A stretch of 64,000 nt of DNA from Paenibacillus sp. BSR1-1 (GCF_030403775.1 NZ_JAQMWQ010000001.1:124001-188000); one strand, 5' to 3'. Shown: positions 1 to 8,081, counted from the first letter of the stretch. Notes: generated by a model not told the origin, from the sequence alone. Numbers and translations are program-made.

Positions 1-165
1 CTCATTTGTATATAGTGCATGTATTTGTTTATGACATGGTATACACAGATTGGCAGTGTCCCCAAAGGTTCCTCCCATTACTTTAGGAAGGAGATGGTGA
101 ATTGTAATTTCAACCTCACTTCGCCCGCATAACTCACATGTACCCACCTGACTACCTACTTTCAA
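1..165 (-). CDS. HNH endonuclease family protein (partial, C-terminus off the left edge)
   Basis: Reading the minus strand gives an open frame with a C-x2-C pair (CELCGR), a central HHLLPK motif, then N-L-C-x2-C-H-x3-H near the window edge. This is the zinc-knuckle plus His-Asn-His layout of small stand-alone HNH nucleases in Bacillus (YisB-like). The start is uncertain: a TTG at 165 or a GTG at 147 are both possible, and neither has a strong ribosome binding site. Only about 55 codons are inside the window, so length cannot be compared. It lies downstream of a strong hairpin at 193-236, so it probably has its own weak promoter. Function (DNA nicking or repair) is inferred from the family only. 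Confidence 0.72.
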   Translation of the reverse strand, partial: MKVGSQVGTCELCGRSEVEITIHHLLPKVMGGTFGDTANLCIPCHKQIHALYTNE

Positions 166-192
166 AAATAATCTTTAAGACCAGTTGCAGTT

Positions 193-236
193 AAAGGAAA
201 AACCTACTTACCCGAATGTAAGTAGGTTTTTCCTTT
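193..236. terminator. Perfect 19-bp hairpin, bidirectional terminator
   Basis: Bases 193-211 are an exact inverted copy of 218-236 with a 6-nt loop. The core stem CCTACTTAC/GTAAGTAGG is followed by a T run on both strands, so it can stop transcription from either side. It directly follows the stop of the 44-codon gene at 238-372. Confidence 0.8.
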
Positions 237-237
237 A

Positions 238-372
238 CTATTCACTGTCTTGGGTAGTATTAAAAAATTCTCTCTGATCATTTTCGTCAGCTTTTACATT
301 ATTGTTGGCCTTACCCATTTTTCCATCTGATTCATAGCTTAAATTCTGTGGTGTTTTTATATTCTTTTCCAT
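238..372 (-). CDS. Small hydrophilic hypothetical protein (44 aa)
   Basis: A short gene starting with ATG at 372, preceded by a good ribosome binding site (AAAGGGG, about 6 nt upstream) and ending just before the strong hairpin terminator at 193-236. The product is very polar (many Asn, Asp, Glu, Lys), has no Cys and no membrane segment, and ends QDSE. Start signal plus terminator make it a credible gene. The composition resembles small spore-associated or stress peptides of bacilli, but I do not recognise the family and assign no function. Confidence 0.6.
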   Translation of the reverse strand: MEKNIKTPQNLSYESDGKMGKANNNVKADENDQREFFNTTQDSE

Positions 373-456
373 AACAATCCCCTTTCAAAACTAGTATGGT
401 CTCCATCATTTTATTGTCTGATTACATTTGAAAAATATACTCTATTATAAAGTACA

Positions 457-716
457 GTTGCCTCCTGTTTTTAGTCCTGACGGGTTTTATGAACTGCTCT
501 TATCGACCATCGCCTCCATTTTTTAGTGCTGTCGGGCTTTATGAACTGCTTTTATCGACCGTCGCCTCCATTTATTAGTGCTGTCGGGCTTTATGAGCTG
601 CTCTTATCGACCGTCGCCACTATTTTTTAGTGGTGTTGGGCTTTATGAAACGCTCTTATCGACGCTCATCTCTATTTTTTAGTGTGATGGGCTTTATAAG
701 CTGCTTCTGGGATATT
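457..716. repeat. 52-bp-period tandem repeat, about five copies
   Basis: The segment TTAGTGCTGTCGGGCTTTAT recurs with its TTAG start at about 471, 523, 575, 627 and 679, an exact 52-base spacing. Each unit continues with a GAACTGCTCTTATCGACC-like stretch and GTCGCCTCCAT. Copies 2 and 3 are nearly identical, copies 4 and 5 have drifted and the last is truncated; the tail of one more unit is visible at 457-466. Because 52 is not a multiple of three and stops are frequent, this is a non-coding array. Function unknown. Confidence 0.9.
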
Positions 717-745
717 TGAGAATATTAAATATCACTTAATAAAGT

Positions 746-784
746 AAAAAAAGCGTCAAACCCTGAATAATCAAGGTTTAACGC
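746..784 (-). terminator. Terminator of the GH3 glycosidase gene
   Basis: Inverted repeat 753-766 against 771-784 (14 positions, two mismatches, 4-nt loop), followed on the minus strand by a run of Ts (A tract 746-752). It lies 40 bases after the glycosidase stop codon. Confidence 0.8.
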
Positions 785-823
785 CGTTTCTAGACGAACA
801 TATTTCATGGCACCTTTTCTGAT

Positions 824-2947
824 TTAATAGGTTAAGCCATGACCAAGTTTATAAACATTCCCATCGGTATCATTATAGGCATATTGAAGTCCTTCAGGCA
901 TGTATTGGTCCTTGTCGTAACCTGGTACATCGTTTCTTGATACACAATTACCATCTTCATCTACAGCAATCACTTCTTCACTCGCAGGCAATGTCAACGG
1001 TAATACCCCTACTGGACGGCTATTGCCCGCCATAACTTCATACTGCGCCTTATAGTAGGTATCGTAGCCAGCGATCATTACATCTGCAAGAGGTTCAACA
1101 TTACCAAGGATCCACGGCAGAATGACATTCACACTTACAATCACTTTTCCTCCACGGATATGGATGCTGTCTGCTACTTCCTTGAGATGATTCATTCCAG
1201 TCAAAGTCGTTTCTTGATACGTAGAACCGTCTAAAGCAGTTAAGGTTTTATCCTCGCATATCTCAAGTTCTAAAAGTCCAGGTGTCGCGTTGAAATAAGC
1301 ACCGGATTTTGGACTTAAAAACAAAATAGCTGTGTCGGCTTCTTCATAGTTATCTGTTAAAGTAAACTGTCCGAGCTCTTGGCAATCTTTCCTTGCTTTC
1401 TCAGTGTAAGAAGCCGCCCGTTCTGGTTCCTTGTGAAAAACTTCGATATAAACCTTCTTATTATCAAGCTTTTCAGCTGTTAATGGCAAGGTTTGATTAT
1501 GGTTTTTTAGAACAGTTACTGATTTTTTATGGGCTTCATAAGCAGCATCCCAGTTAGCCGAATTACTAACTACTTCCGCAGCATGATCTGGTGAAACGTA
1601 GGTGCGATCATCGAATAGACCTAAAGCAAACATTTCTGTAAGGAGACGTTCATTTGCTTCATCGATGCGTTTTTCACTGATCCAGCCGTTTTCGATCGCT
1701 TTTTTAAGATTTTCAACATCATTTGTATCTGAAACAAGATCTGTCCCGGCATTGATCGCTTTTGCAAAACGTTCTGCTTCGCTTAAATTTTCAACGCCCC
1801 AGCTCATTTTATTTGTAACACCGCTGTCACTATTGATATAACCTTTGAACCCAAGCTTTCCTCTAAGAATATGATTTAAGAAATAATGATTAAATGTAAA
1901 GCCCACCTCTTCAAAAGGGATGTCTTCACCTTGGAATTCTTGTACTACACTTTTTTTGATGCTTGGAATAGAGTAATATGGCATAAACGATGAAGTTCCA
2001 TGGTCTGCCGCAGCCTGAAACGGAGGCAGATGATACTTTTCTAAGCTTCCTGGCGTAGGGTATAGATTCCACTTACCTTCTTCATAATGAGGATCAAATC
2101 CATTTTCCCTTGCTCCGCCGCCAGGAAAATGTTTGGTTGTCATCGCAATACTATTGTTTCCTAATTCCTCGCCTTGGAATCCATCAATGAGACGGCCGAT
2201 CGCATCGGAAATAAATTCCGGGTCTTCACCAAACGTACCATAGATTCGCTGCCATCTTGGGTCTGTGACGGTATCAGCCATATACATGTATCCCTTTCTA
2301 AGCCCTACCGCATCCCACTCATCATGGGCTATTTCGGCAAATTGGCTGATAAGGGAGGCATCCCCGCCATTTTTAATCTCCCCTTTTGCTGCAGCAGCAA
2401 GGCCTAACGTTCCCGGCCAAGTTGAGAAAATCCCAGCTGCATCATTCATACCAAAGATAAATTCTGTATTTTCATTTCTTGAATTCGATGCAATTAAACA
2501 AGGTATACCAAGACGTGTTCCCTCACATACCTCATTCATGGTATTGACCCACTCTGCCATTTCAGCCGGGCTCCAATTATCGCGTAGAATGAAGTGCCGC
2601 AAATGCATGTTTTCAATGGTATGGGTTGTTCCCCATATTTTTGAAGCAGCAAAAATATTTTCACCTTTCTCCACAATACCTTCATCCAAAACGCCATCAT
2701 GGCTTGTCTTACTCTTATCTTTTTGAGAAAGTCCCATCTGACGAGTATTGATAAGCATCATACCGACCTTTTCATCGATATTCATCAATGAGACTAGATT
2801 CTCCGCACGTTCTTTCGGACTCAATCGCCAATCCTTATAAGGATCCAGTTTCCCATTTCCATTCAAATCTTTAAATTTTAATCCGTCAATTTCAATGATA
2901 TTCTTGACTCTGACTTCTAGATTTGGCTGTTTATGTTTTTGTTCCAT
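824..2947 (-). CDS. Glycoside hydrolase family 3 protein (beta-glucosidase/xylosidase type)
   Basis: A 707-residue protein with GH3 landmarks: TDPRW-x-RIYGTFGEDP (about 228-242), KHFPGGG (272-278) and GYINSDSG (369-376), whose Asp374 is the expected catalytic nucleophile. The second half (from about 480) matches the C-terminal GH3 domain. No signal peptide is seen, so the enzyme is probably cytoplasmic and acts on imported oligosaccharides. Residues 27-35 (DLNGNGKLD) form an EF-hand/dockerin-like calcium loop. The start is supported by AGGAGG upstream. It lies directly downstream of an AraC-family regulator gene in the same direction. Exact sugar specificity cannot be read from the sequence; no transporter is adjacent. 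Confidence 0.88.
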   Translation of the reverse strand: MEQKHKQPNLEVRVKNIIEIDGLKFKDLNGNGKLDPYKDWRLSPKERAENLVSLMNIDEKVGMMLINTRQMGLSQKDKSKTSHDGVLDEGIVEKGENIFAASKIWGTTHTIENMHLRHFILRDNWSPAEMAEWVNTMNEVCEGTRLGIPCLIASNSRNENTEFIFGMNDAAGIFSTWPGTLGLAAAAKGEIKNGGDASLISQFAEIAHDEWDAVGLRKGYMYMADTVTDPRWQRIYGTFGEDPEFISDAIGRLIDGFQGEELGNNSIAMTTKHFPGGGARENGFDPHYEEGKWNLYPTPGSLEKYHLPPFQAAADHGTSSFMPYYSIPSIKKSVVQEFQGEDIPFEEVGFTFNHYFLNHILRGKLGFKGYINSDSGVTNKMSWGVENLSEAERFAKAINAGTDLVSDTNDVENLKKAIENGWISEKRIDEANERLLTEMFALGLFDDRTYVSPDHAAEVVSNSANWDAAYEAHKKSVTVLKNHNQTLPLTAEKLDNKKVYIEVFHKEPERAASYTEKARKDCQELGQFTLTDNYEEADTAILFLSPKSGAYFNATPGLLELEICEDKTLTALDGSTYQETTLTGMNHLKEVADSIHIRGGKVIVSVNVILPWILGNVEPLADVMIAGYDTYYKAQYEVMAGNSRPVGVLPLTLPASEEVIAVDEDGNCVSRNDVPGYDKDQYMPEGLQYAYNDTDGNVYKLGHGLTY

Positions 2948-3067
2948 AATTAACGCCTCCTAAGCTTGATGCACATCTCTTAGATTCATATTAGCGTTTT
3001 GAACACGGTTTCACACCCAAAATTGCACACTTTTATATAAAATCGCCTGCTGGTAATAACTATTTTT

Positions 3068-4282
3068 CTATTTTTTTACCGCCTTGATAAAATCTGAAGC
3101 GGTCATTCCTTTTACCTCTTTAAATATTTTACAAAAATAGTTGTAACTGCTATATCCCACTTGCAAGCCAATGTCAGTAATAGATAACTGCCCTTGTTCC
3201 ATAAGAAAAACGGCCTCATTAATTCGCTTTTGGTGAAGATAATCAATCAAACTAATATTCATTTCTTGTTTAAATTTCTGCGCGAGGTAGGACCGATTAA
3301 ACCCAATTTCTTCTGCTATCCTTTGCAAATTGATGGGTTCCTGAAAATTGAGATTGATATACATTAACGCTTTCCTTACCACTTTGCTGTGCCCTTTAAC
3401 AGCAAAATTCTTAACCGCCTCACAATATTCATCTACCATATTGAAGCTCAGCGTATCTAATTCGGCCATTGTAACCGCTGCCTCAATCTTAAGGGCAAAT
3501 TTTTCCGAAATAGCGTGTAAATACTGAGGTTCCACCCCTCCCTTTGCAGCAGCCAACCGATTCATCGTATTGCTTGAAAAGCTAAGATTCTTTTTAGCCC
3601 TTAAAGGATTCCCCGGAACTCTGTAGGAAAAATCGCCTGTAAAATCAATCAAAGCTTTCATTGCATTTTCTTTATCTCCTAATTCGATAAAATGCAAAAA
3701 TTTCTTCTCAGCCTCATACCTTAATTTAACTTCAAACCCATTCATATCATAATTCTGCGGCTGTACATCCGGCTGGTATGCCTCATTGCTTTTTTTCGTC
3801 GTAATAAATTGTGAGGCAACCCTTGGGTTAACTAATAAATTTGTGATTAAATCCCCGATTGCCAAGTAGGATTGTCCCAAATAAGGTAATGATTTATAAA
3901 ATATCTCAATTGGCTTTAACCAACTATTTTCAAGATGATTTTCCTTCAGGACATTCCAGATCAATTGGTCCGTTACCCGCTCATTCAAAAAAGGTCCTGC
4001 TATAAATATCCCCCGAAACTGTCCTTCCTCTTGCAGGCCAACTGCCAAATAGGAAAGCTGAAAAGAATCTGTATGAAAACAAAAACTATATTGATTTGAC
4101 TCTTCTACCGCTTTTTGAATATCCACATACATTTTCTTTCGGCTTTCAATAAATATGTAGGGCTCACTGTCATCTGATATGTGCACCATCGTTTGTAATT
4201 GATGATCCACTACTTGTACATCTATTTTAAAGGCATTTTTAATTAGCCAGCATTTACTTAATAGTTCATCCACTTTCATCAT
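3068..4282 (-). CDS. AraC-family transcriptional regulator
   Basis: 404 residues. The last ~100 residues hold the two helix-turn-helix units of AraC/XylS proteins (NLQRIAEEIGFNRSYLAQKF and then SITDIGLQVGYSSYNYFCKI). The N-terminal ~280 residues form a sensory region without an obvious cupin motif; it resembles the long N-terminal parts of carbohydrate-responsive AraC regulators of bacilli. It sits 120 bases upstream of the GH3 glycosidase on the same strand, so it probably controls that gene. The ligand is unknown. Upstream, the ribA terminator (4316-4349) leaves a short promoter space. Confidence 0.85.
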   Translation of the reverse strand: MMKVDELLSKCWLIKNAFKIDVQVVDHQLQTMVHISDDSEPYIFIESRKKMYVDIQKAVEESNQYSFCFHTDSFQLSYLAVGLQEEGQFRGIFIAGPFLNERVTDQLIWNVLKENHLENSWLKPIEIFYKSLPYLGQSYLAIGDLITNLLVNPRVASQFITTKKSNEAYQPDVQPQNYDMNGFEVKLRYEAEKKFLHFIELGDKENAMKALIDFTGDFSYRVPGNPLRAKKNLSFSSNTMNRLAAAKGGVEPQYLHAISEKFALKIEAAVTMAELDTLSFNMVDEYCEAVKNFAVKGHSKVVRKALMYINLNFQEPINLQRIAEEIGFNRSYLAQKFKQEMNISLIDYLHQKRINEAVFLMEQGQLSITDIGLQVGYSSYNYFCKIFKEVKGMTASDFIKAVKK

Positions 4283-4315
4283 CCTTCAAATTCTTTCCTA
4301 CCTCTTATAATGTGA

Positions 4316-4349
4316 AAAAAAGCAAGGATTAATTTCTCCTTGCTTTTTT
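4316..4349 (-). terminator. Terminator downstream of ribA
   Basis: Inverted repeat AAAAAAGCAAGGA/TCCTTGCTTTTTT with an 8-nt loop; T tracts on both strands. It separates the monooxygenase-ribA pair from the AraC regulator gene. Confidence 0.85.
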
Positions 4350-4372
4350 CAATGACGAATAAATTTATGCGC

Positions 4373-5104
4373 CTATCCTATATGTCCTGATTTTGTTACT
4401 TTCGTTTGTAAGTACTTTTTATTGTACTCGGATAGATCTCCCCATAAAGGGGTTCTTCCGGAAACAGGAAGCCCCGCTGCTTTCAATGCCTTAAGTTTTT
4501 TCGGATTGTTGGTAATGAGTGTTACCGGTTTTGTTCTTAATGCTTTCAGGACCTCGATGGCATCATCGTAATTCCTTAAATCATCCGCAAAACCAAGCTC
4601 CTCATTCGCCTCTACGGTATCGAAGCCATTTTCCTGGAGTAAATAGGCGATTGCCTTGCTAAATAAGCCAATCCCTCTGCCTTCATGGTTGGCTAAATAA
4701 AATAAAGCCCCAGTTCCATGTTCGGTAATCATTTTCATCGATTGTTTAAGCTGATAGCCACAATCGCAGCGCTTGCTGCCAAAGATGTCTCCTGTATGGC
4801 AGATCGAGTGCATTCTAATTAATGCATCCTCGCCATATTCAAAATCCCCGTAAACTAGCACACTTGATTGCTGATAATCTGCTAGATTAGCAGATGATAG
4901 TTGATCAATCACAAGCTGAAGATCTTCCGTTGCATTTTCGCTCTTCAGCCAGCTATACCATTTAAACTCGACTGTTTTCCCATATAAATTAACAGGCAGC
5001 TTGATTGGTCCAACCAGATAAATGGCTTCACTGCCTTTCTTTATCATCTTTATTTTATCTTCTAATAAAGAGAAAACATTTGAATTTAATTGTACTTGTT
5101 CCAT
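4373..5104 (-). CDS. ribA: GTP cyclohydrolase II (stand-alone RibA)
   Basis: Converts GTP to 2,5-diamino-6-ribosylamino-4-pyrimidinone 5'-phosphate, the first step of riboflavin synthesis. The zinc site C-x10-C-x-C is seen in CHTGDIFGSKRCDCGYQL, followed by EGRGIGL and the substrate-binding SGRTPLWG near the C-terminus. The chosen start (ATG 5104) has GGGGGA 8 nt upstream; an in-frame ATG at 5125 has no ribosome site. In most bacilli this domain is fused to RibB in the rib operon; here it is a single-domain copy, 32 bases after a flavin monooxygenase gene, suggesting local flavin supply or a specialised pteridine/flavin-derived product. No RFN riboswitch is visible. Confidence 0.9.
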   Translation of the reverse strand: MEQVQLNSNVFSLLEDKIKMIKKGSEAIYLVGPIKLPVNLYGKTVEFKWYSWLKSENATEDLQLVIDQLSSANLADYQQSSVLVYGDFEYGEDALIRMHSICHTGDIFGSKRCDCGYQLKQSMKMITEHGTGALFYLANHEGRGIGLFSKAIAYLLQENGFDTVEANEELGFADDLRNYDDAIEVLKALRTKPVTLITNNPKKLKALKAAGLPVSGRTPLWGDLSEYNKKYLQTKVTKSGHIG

Positions 5105-5136
5105 TATGATTTCCCCCGATTTCATATATTTATAGA

Positions 5137-6234
5137 TTATAATACCGAAACGACAAAATTATCTTGATACGTTCTCTCTTTCACAAACTGCTGCATCTGT
5201 AGTCGTTCGACATCATCACGGCGAGTTAGTTCAAACTGTTTTAATTGAGCTGCTCTTACATCCTGTTTATCCAGTGCTTCACTTAGGATATCAGCTAAAA
5301 CATCCGCATCCATTAAGGCACAATTAATGCCAAAGGCTCCAGTTGGACTCATCGTATGGGCTGCGTCCCCCATAATGACCACTCCGTCCTTCACCCAAGT
5401 TGGACATTGACTGCTTTGAACCTTTAATAAAATAAAATCGTTCCAGGATTGAATTCGCAATCGCAGCGTTTCCGTTAACTCTGGAAAAGCCGCCATTACT
5501 CGCTCTATAAAGGGAGTGAAAGATTGTTTTTTCAAAGTTGGATACGAGTTCTCTTCAATATTCCAGCCAATCTGGATATACCCGCCTGCCTGGGTAAATA
5601 ATGCAAGCTGCTGTCCATCGATAAGGGCATTTTTAATGACCGGCTCCCATCCTGCAGGGCTTGGGATTTTCGCCCATAGCAGATCATACCCGTGTTTCAT
5701 TGTTGTAAATGAGAAGTCTGCCAGTTTTCTTATAGACGAAAACCGCCCATCCGCACCCACAACAACCTTACTGCGAATGGTCATTTCTTGGTCACCATTA
5801 TTAGCCTTCAGACCTGCAACACTGCCAGCTTTATCAAACATTAACTCTGTTACTTTTGTCCCCATCAACAATTTGAAATTAGTAAAGGATTCAGAAGCTG
5901 TAATCAACGCACTTAACAAATTCTTTTGTGGAACATGGATACCGACATGCTTCTCTCCATCAGCTGGTGTGACGGTCTTGATTACCTCTCCGTTGCAGCT
6001 ATATTCGATTCGGTCCATTAAAAGCAGTCCAGCTTGCTCGACTTGATGATAAAGACCATGTTTTTTTAAAATTCGTTCTCCGTCCTGGTTAAGATGTTCG
6101 CCCCTGAATTCCTTGTCTATTCCCTCATGACGTTCGAGAACAATCGTTGAAATACCTTTTTTTGCAAGCAAATATCCTAAAAGGGCGCCGCCGGGACCTG
6201 CACCAACAATGCAAACATCCGACTCCATATTCAT
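5137..6234 (-). CDS. FAD-dependent monooxygenase (aromatic hydroxylase type)
   Basis: 365 residues of the p-hydroxybenzoate hydroxylase fold: N-terminal GAGPGG dinucleotide motif (about 11-16), the internal GADGRFSS motif (about 160-167), and GDAAHTMSPTGAFG (about 287-300) that binds FAD phosphate and ribityl. An AAAAGGGG ribosome site precedes ATG 6234. It is first in a two-gene unit with ribA and is divergent from a YodB-like regulator, which suggests induction by quinones or other electrophiles. The substrate is unknown; hydroxylation of a phenolic or quinoid compound is the family expectation. Confidence 0.85.
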   Translation of the reverse strand: MNMESDVCIVGAGPGGALLGYLLAKKGISTIVLERHEGIDKEFRGEHLNQDGERILKKHGLYHQVEQAGLLLMDRIEYSCNGEVIKTVTPADGEKHVGIHVPQKNLLSALITASESFTNFKLLMGTKVTELMFDKAGSVAGLKANNGDQEMTIRSKVVVGADGRFSSIRKLADFSFTTMKHGYDLLWAKIPSPAGWEPVIKNALIDGQQLALFTQAGGYIQIGWNIEENSYPTLKKQSFTPFIERVMAAFPELTETLRLRIQSWNDFILLKVQSSQCPTWVKDGVVIMGDAAHTMSPTGAFGINCALMDADVLADILSEALDKQDVRAAQLKQFELTRRDDVERLQMQQFVKERTYQDNFVVSVL

Positions 6235-6421
6235 GTTTGAAAACCCCTTTTTACATTATGTTAATGACATATTGATAAAACCAATTGGTTAGAGTAAAAT
6301 GAAATTAGTTAGTTACTTTATGTAAGTAATTATATTTTTAAAACTTACTTATGTCAAATTAATTTGTTATGTATTGTAATTATACAATTAATAGTAAAAT
6401 ACTAATAAAGGGTGATGAACA
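6235..6421. promoter_or_regulatory. Divergent promoter/operator region with short palindromes
   Basis: This AT-rich spacer between the monooxygenase and the HxlR-type regulator holds three dyads: TTACTT-N5-AAGTAA at about 6315-6331, ATTGTA-N4-TACAAT at 6373-6388, and TAGTA-AAA-TACTA at 6392-6404. YodB/CatR-type regulators bind TAGTA/TACTA-rich dyads, so the last is the best operator candidate; it sits just upstream of the regulator's own start, as expected for autoregulation. Binding is inferred. Confidence 0.45.
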
Positions 6422-6745
6422 ATGAATCAGTCTATCATTTGTCCTCGATTCGAAAAAGCGATGGGAATTTTGAGCCAACGGTGGACAGGTCTTGTCCTTT
6501 ATCAGCTTTTATCAGGACCGAAACGCTTCTGTGCGTTAGAATCTTCTATGGGAATTAGTGGGAGAGTTCTTTCGGAGCGACTTAAGGATTTAGAAAATCT
6601 TGATATCGTTAAACGCGAAGTATTCCCCGAAACACCAGTACGAATTGAATATTCCTTAACCGAAAAAGGGAAAGCTTTACAACCGATTATTAAAGAAATA
6701 GAAAAATGGTCCCAAACCTGGCTGCCAATTGAATCAAATCAATAA
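6422..6745 (+). CDS. HxlR-family redox-sensing repressor, YodB-like
   Basis: 107 residues: one winged helix-turn-helix domain with CPRFEKAMGIL-x-QRW at the N-terminus, GPKRF, SERLKDLE and the wing ETPVRIEYSLTEKG. Cys7 aligns with the conserved N-terminal cysteine of B. subtilis YodB, which is modified by diamide and quinones to release DNA. It has only this one cysteine. It is the only plus-strand gene in the first 15 kb and is transcribed away from the monooxygenase-ribA pair, which it most likely represses. Ribosome site AAAGGGTG precedes the ATG. Confidence 0.85.
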   Translation: MNQSIICPRFEKAMGILSQRWTGLVLYQLLSGPKRFCALESSMGISGRVLSERLKDLENLDIVKREVFPETPVRIEYSLTEKGKALQPIIKEIEKWSQTWLPIESNQ

Positions 6746-6749
6746 TAAT

Positions 6750-6793
6750 AAAGGATGAATCTAAAAGGCTTGTGCCCTCAAGATTCATCCTTT
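6750..6793. terminator. Bidirectional terminator between convergent genes
   Basis: AAAGGATGAATCT at 6750-6762 is inverted at 6781-6793. It serves the plus-strand regulator gene and the minus-strand metallopeptidase gene, which converge here. Confidence 0.8.
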
Positions 6794-6816
6794 CTTCATT
6801 CCAACGGTTTAAAACC

Positions 6817-7653
6817 TTAAAGGTTTGCCGCTTTAAAAGTATCTCCACCCTCAATTTTCCCATTTTCAAAGCCCTTATTAAACCATCGTTTTCTCTGCTC
6901 TGAGGTTCCGTGGGTGAAGCTTTCAGGAACGACATATCCCTGTGCTTTCTTCTGAATATTATCGTCACCGACAGCCTTTGCAGCATTTAATGCCTCTTCA
7001 AGGTCTCCTTTTTCAAGATAGCCTTTCCCTTCAGCATAATGAGCCCAAACACCCGCCAAATAATCGGCCTGCAATTCAAACCGGACCGAGTACTCATTCG
7101 ATCGTTTCTCGGCTGGTGAAGCTTGATCTCCTAGATGCAGAAGGGTTTGAACGTGGTGTCCTACCTCATGGGCGATTACGTACGCCATCGCAAAATCTCC
7201 TGGTGCCTGGAATTTTTGTTTTAACTCTTCATAAAAACTTAAATCAATGTAAAGTTTATGGTCAGCAGGACAATAAAACGGCCCTACTGCTGAACTGGCC
7301 GACCCGCAGGCCGACTGGACACTGCCCCTATACAAAACAAGCTTAGGATTTTCGTATGTCAGCCCTCTCTTCTTAAATTCCTCTGACCATACATCCTCTG
7401 TATCAGCCAGGACAACAGATACAAAGCCAGCTTGTTCCTTCTCTTGTGCTGATTCATCGTTAGAAACATTTAAATTTGAATTATTATTTGATGATGTGTT
7501 ACTAATTATTTCTCCAGGGTTTCCTCCTAGCAGTGTAAAGAGGATGAGAATAATCACTCCGCCAATACCGCCGCCAATCATGGTTTTTCCGCCAACACCC
7601 ATACCTCTTCGATCTTCAACGTTCGTGCTTTGCCGTCTTCCCTTCCATATCAT
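6817..7653 (-). CDS. Neutral zinc metallopeptidase, YpfJ family
   Basis: 278 residues from ATG 7653, which has GGGAGG 7 nt upstream; a longer in-frame start at 7698 lacks one. The protein opens with MIWKGRRQS and a Gly-rich stretch, has one membrane helix (about 25-43, GGVIILILFTLLGG), then an extracellular domain with HEVGHHVQ at about 162-169, the zinc-binding HExxH. The RRQS...NVEDRRG-GG opening and the C-terminal NKGFENG block are typical of the YpfJ group. A conserved Cys pair (ACGSASSAVGPFYCP) may form a disulfide. It should be anchored in the membrane with the active site outside. Substrates are unknown. Confidence 0.85.
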   Translation of the reverse strand: MIWKGRRQSTNVEDRRGMGVGGKTMIGGGIGGVIILILFTLLGGNPGEIISNTSSNNNSNLNVSNDESAQEKEQAGFVSVVLADTEDVWSEEFKKRGLTYENPKLVLYRGSVQSACGSASSAVGPFYCPADHKLYIDLSFYEELKQKFQAPGDFAMAYVIAHEVGHHVQTLLHLGDQASPAEKRSNEYSVRFELQADYLAGVWAHYAEGKGYLEKGDLEEALNAAKAVGDDNIQKKAQGYVVPESFTHGTSEQRKRWFNKGFENGKIEGGDTFKAANL

Positions 7654-7763
7654 ATTTTTACCTCCCAATGCTTGAGATCTAACTTTAACTATTTCCATTA
7701 TGTTATTCCCACATTAAAGAGAAATAAAAATGCTTTTATTCTGGTAATTACCTTATTAAAAAT

Positions 7764-7801
7764 AAAAACCGCCTCCCGAATTTTTTTGGAAGCGGTTTTT
7801 T
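7764..7801. terminator. Terminator of the gerPA/gerPF-type gene
   Basis: ACCGCCTCC/GGAAGCGGT stem (one mismatch) flanked by A and T tracts, so active on both strands; placed about 30 bases after the spore protein stop codon. Confidence 0.75.
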
Positions 7802-7829
7802 ATAGTATAGATAAACACAAAATAATGCC

Positions 7830-8048
7830 TTAGTTATCATGAACAATTGGCTGGTCAATCACATCAGTATCTACTGTGTTGGTTGTACTAGGTCCATTAA
7901 AATTTAGGATATTAACACCAGTATTTGAAGCGCCTGAACCATGTATACTCTTTAAGGCATTTTTTGGGGAAACAAATACGGCGCCGCCAAATTGTACAAC
8001 TCCACCCGACACTGTATCAATTTTAACCTGAATTGGAAAACCGGACAT
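7830..8048 (-). CDS. Spore germination protein of the GerPA/GerPF family
   Basis: 72 residues from ATG 8048; the AAAGGATGG ribosome site lies 4-8 nt upstream and itself contains an out-competed in-frame ATG at 8057. Family features are a hydrophobic N-terminal strand, FGGAVFVSPKN, the central HGSGASNTG motif, and FNGPSTTNTVDTDVIDQP near the C-terminus. GerP proteins help germinants pass the spore coat. The gene stands alone rather than in the six-gene gerP operon, so it is a solitary paralogue, probably a coat or inner-coat component. A sigma-K-like promoter is visible upstream. Confidence 0.85.
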   Translation of the reverse strand: MSGFPIQVKIDTVSGGVVQFGGAVFVSPKNALKSIHGSGASNTGVNILNFNGPSTTNTVDTDVIDQPIVHDN

Positions 8049-8081
8049 ATAGACCATCCTTTAAAGTTAAGTTCCTTAAAT

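Noticed and set aside
457..716. CRISPR array
   Set aside because: The 52-bp units abut one another without unique spacers and diverge gradually, so it is a plain tandem repeat.
4373..5125. FMN riboswitch for ribA
   Set aside because: Only 32 bases separate ribA from the monooxygenase gene, and the divergent region upstream shows no RFN-like conserved blocks.
6690..6986. 98-codon minus-strand frame
   Set aside because: Crosses the bidirectional terminator and overlaps both the HxlR gene and the metallopeptidase gene in another frame.
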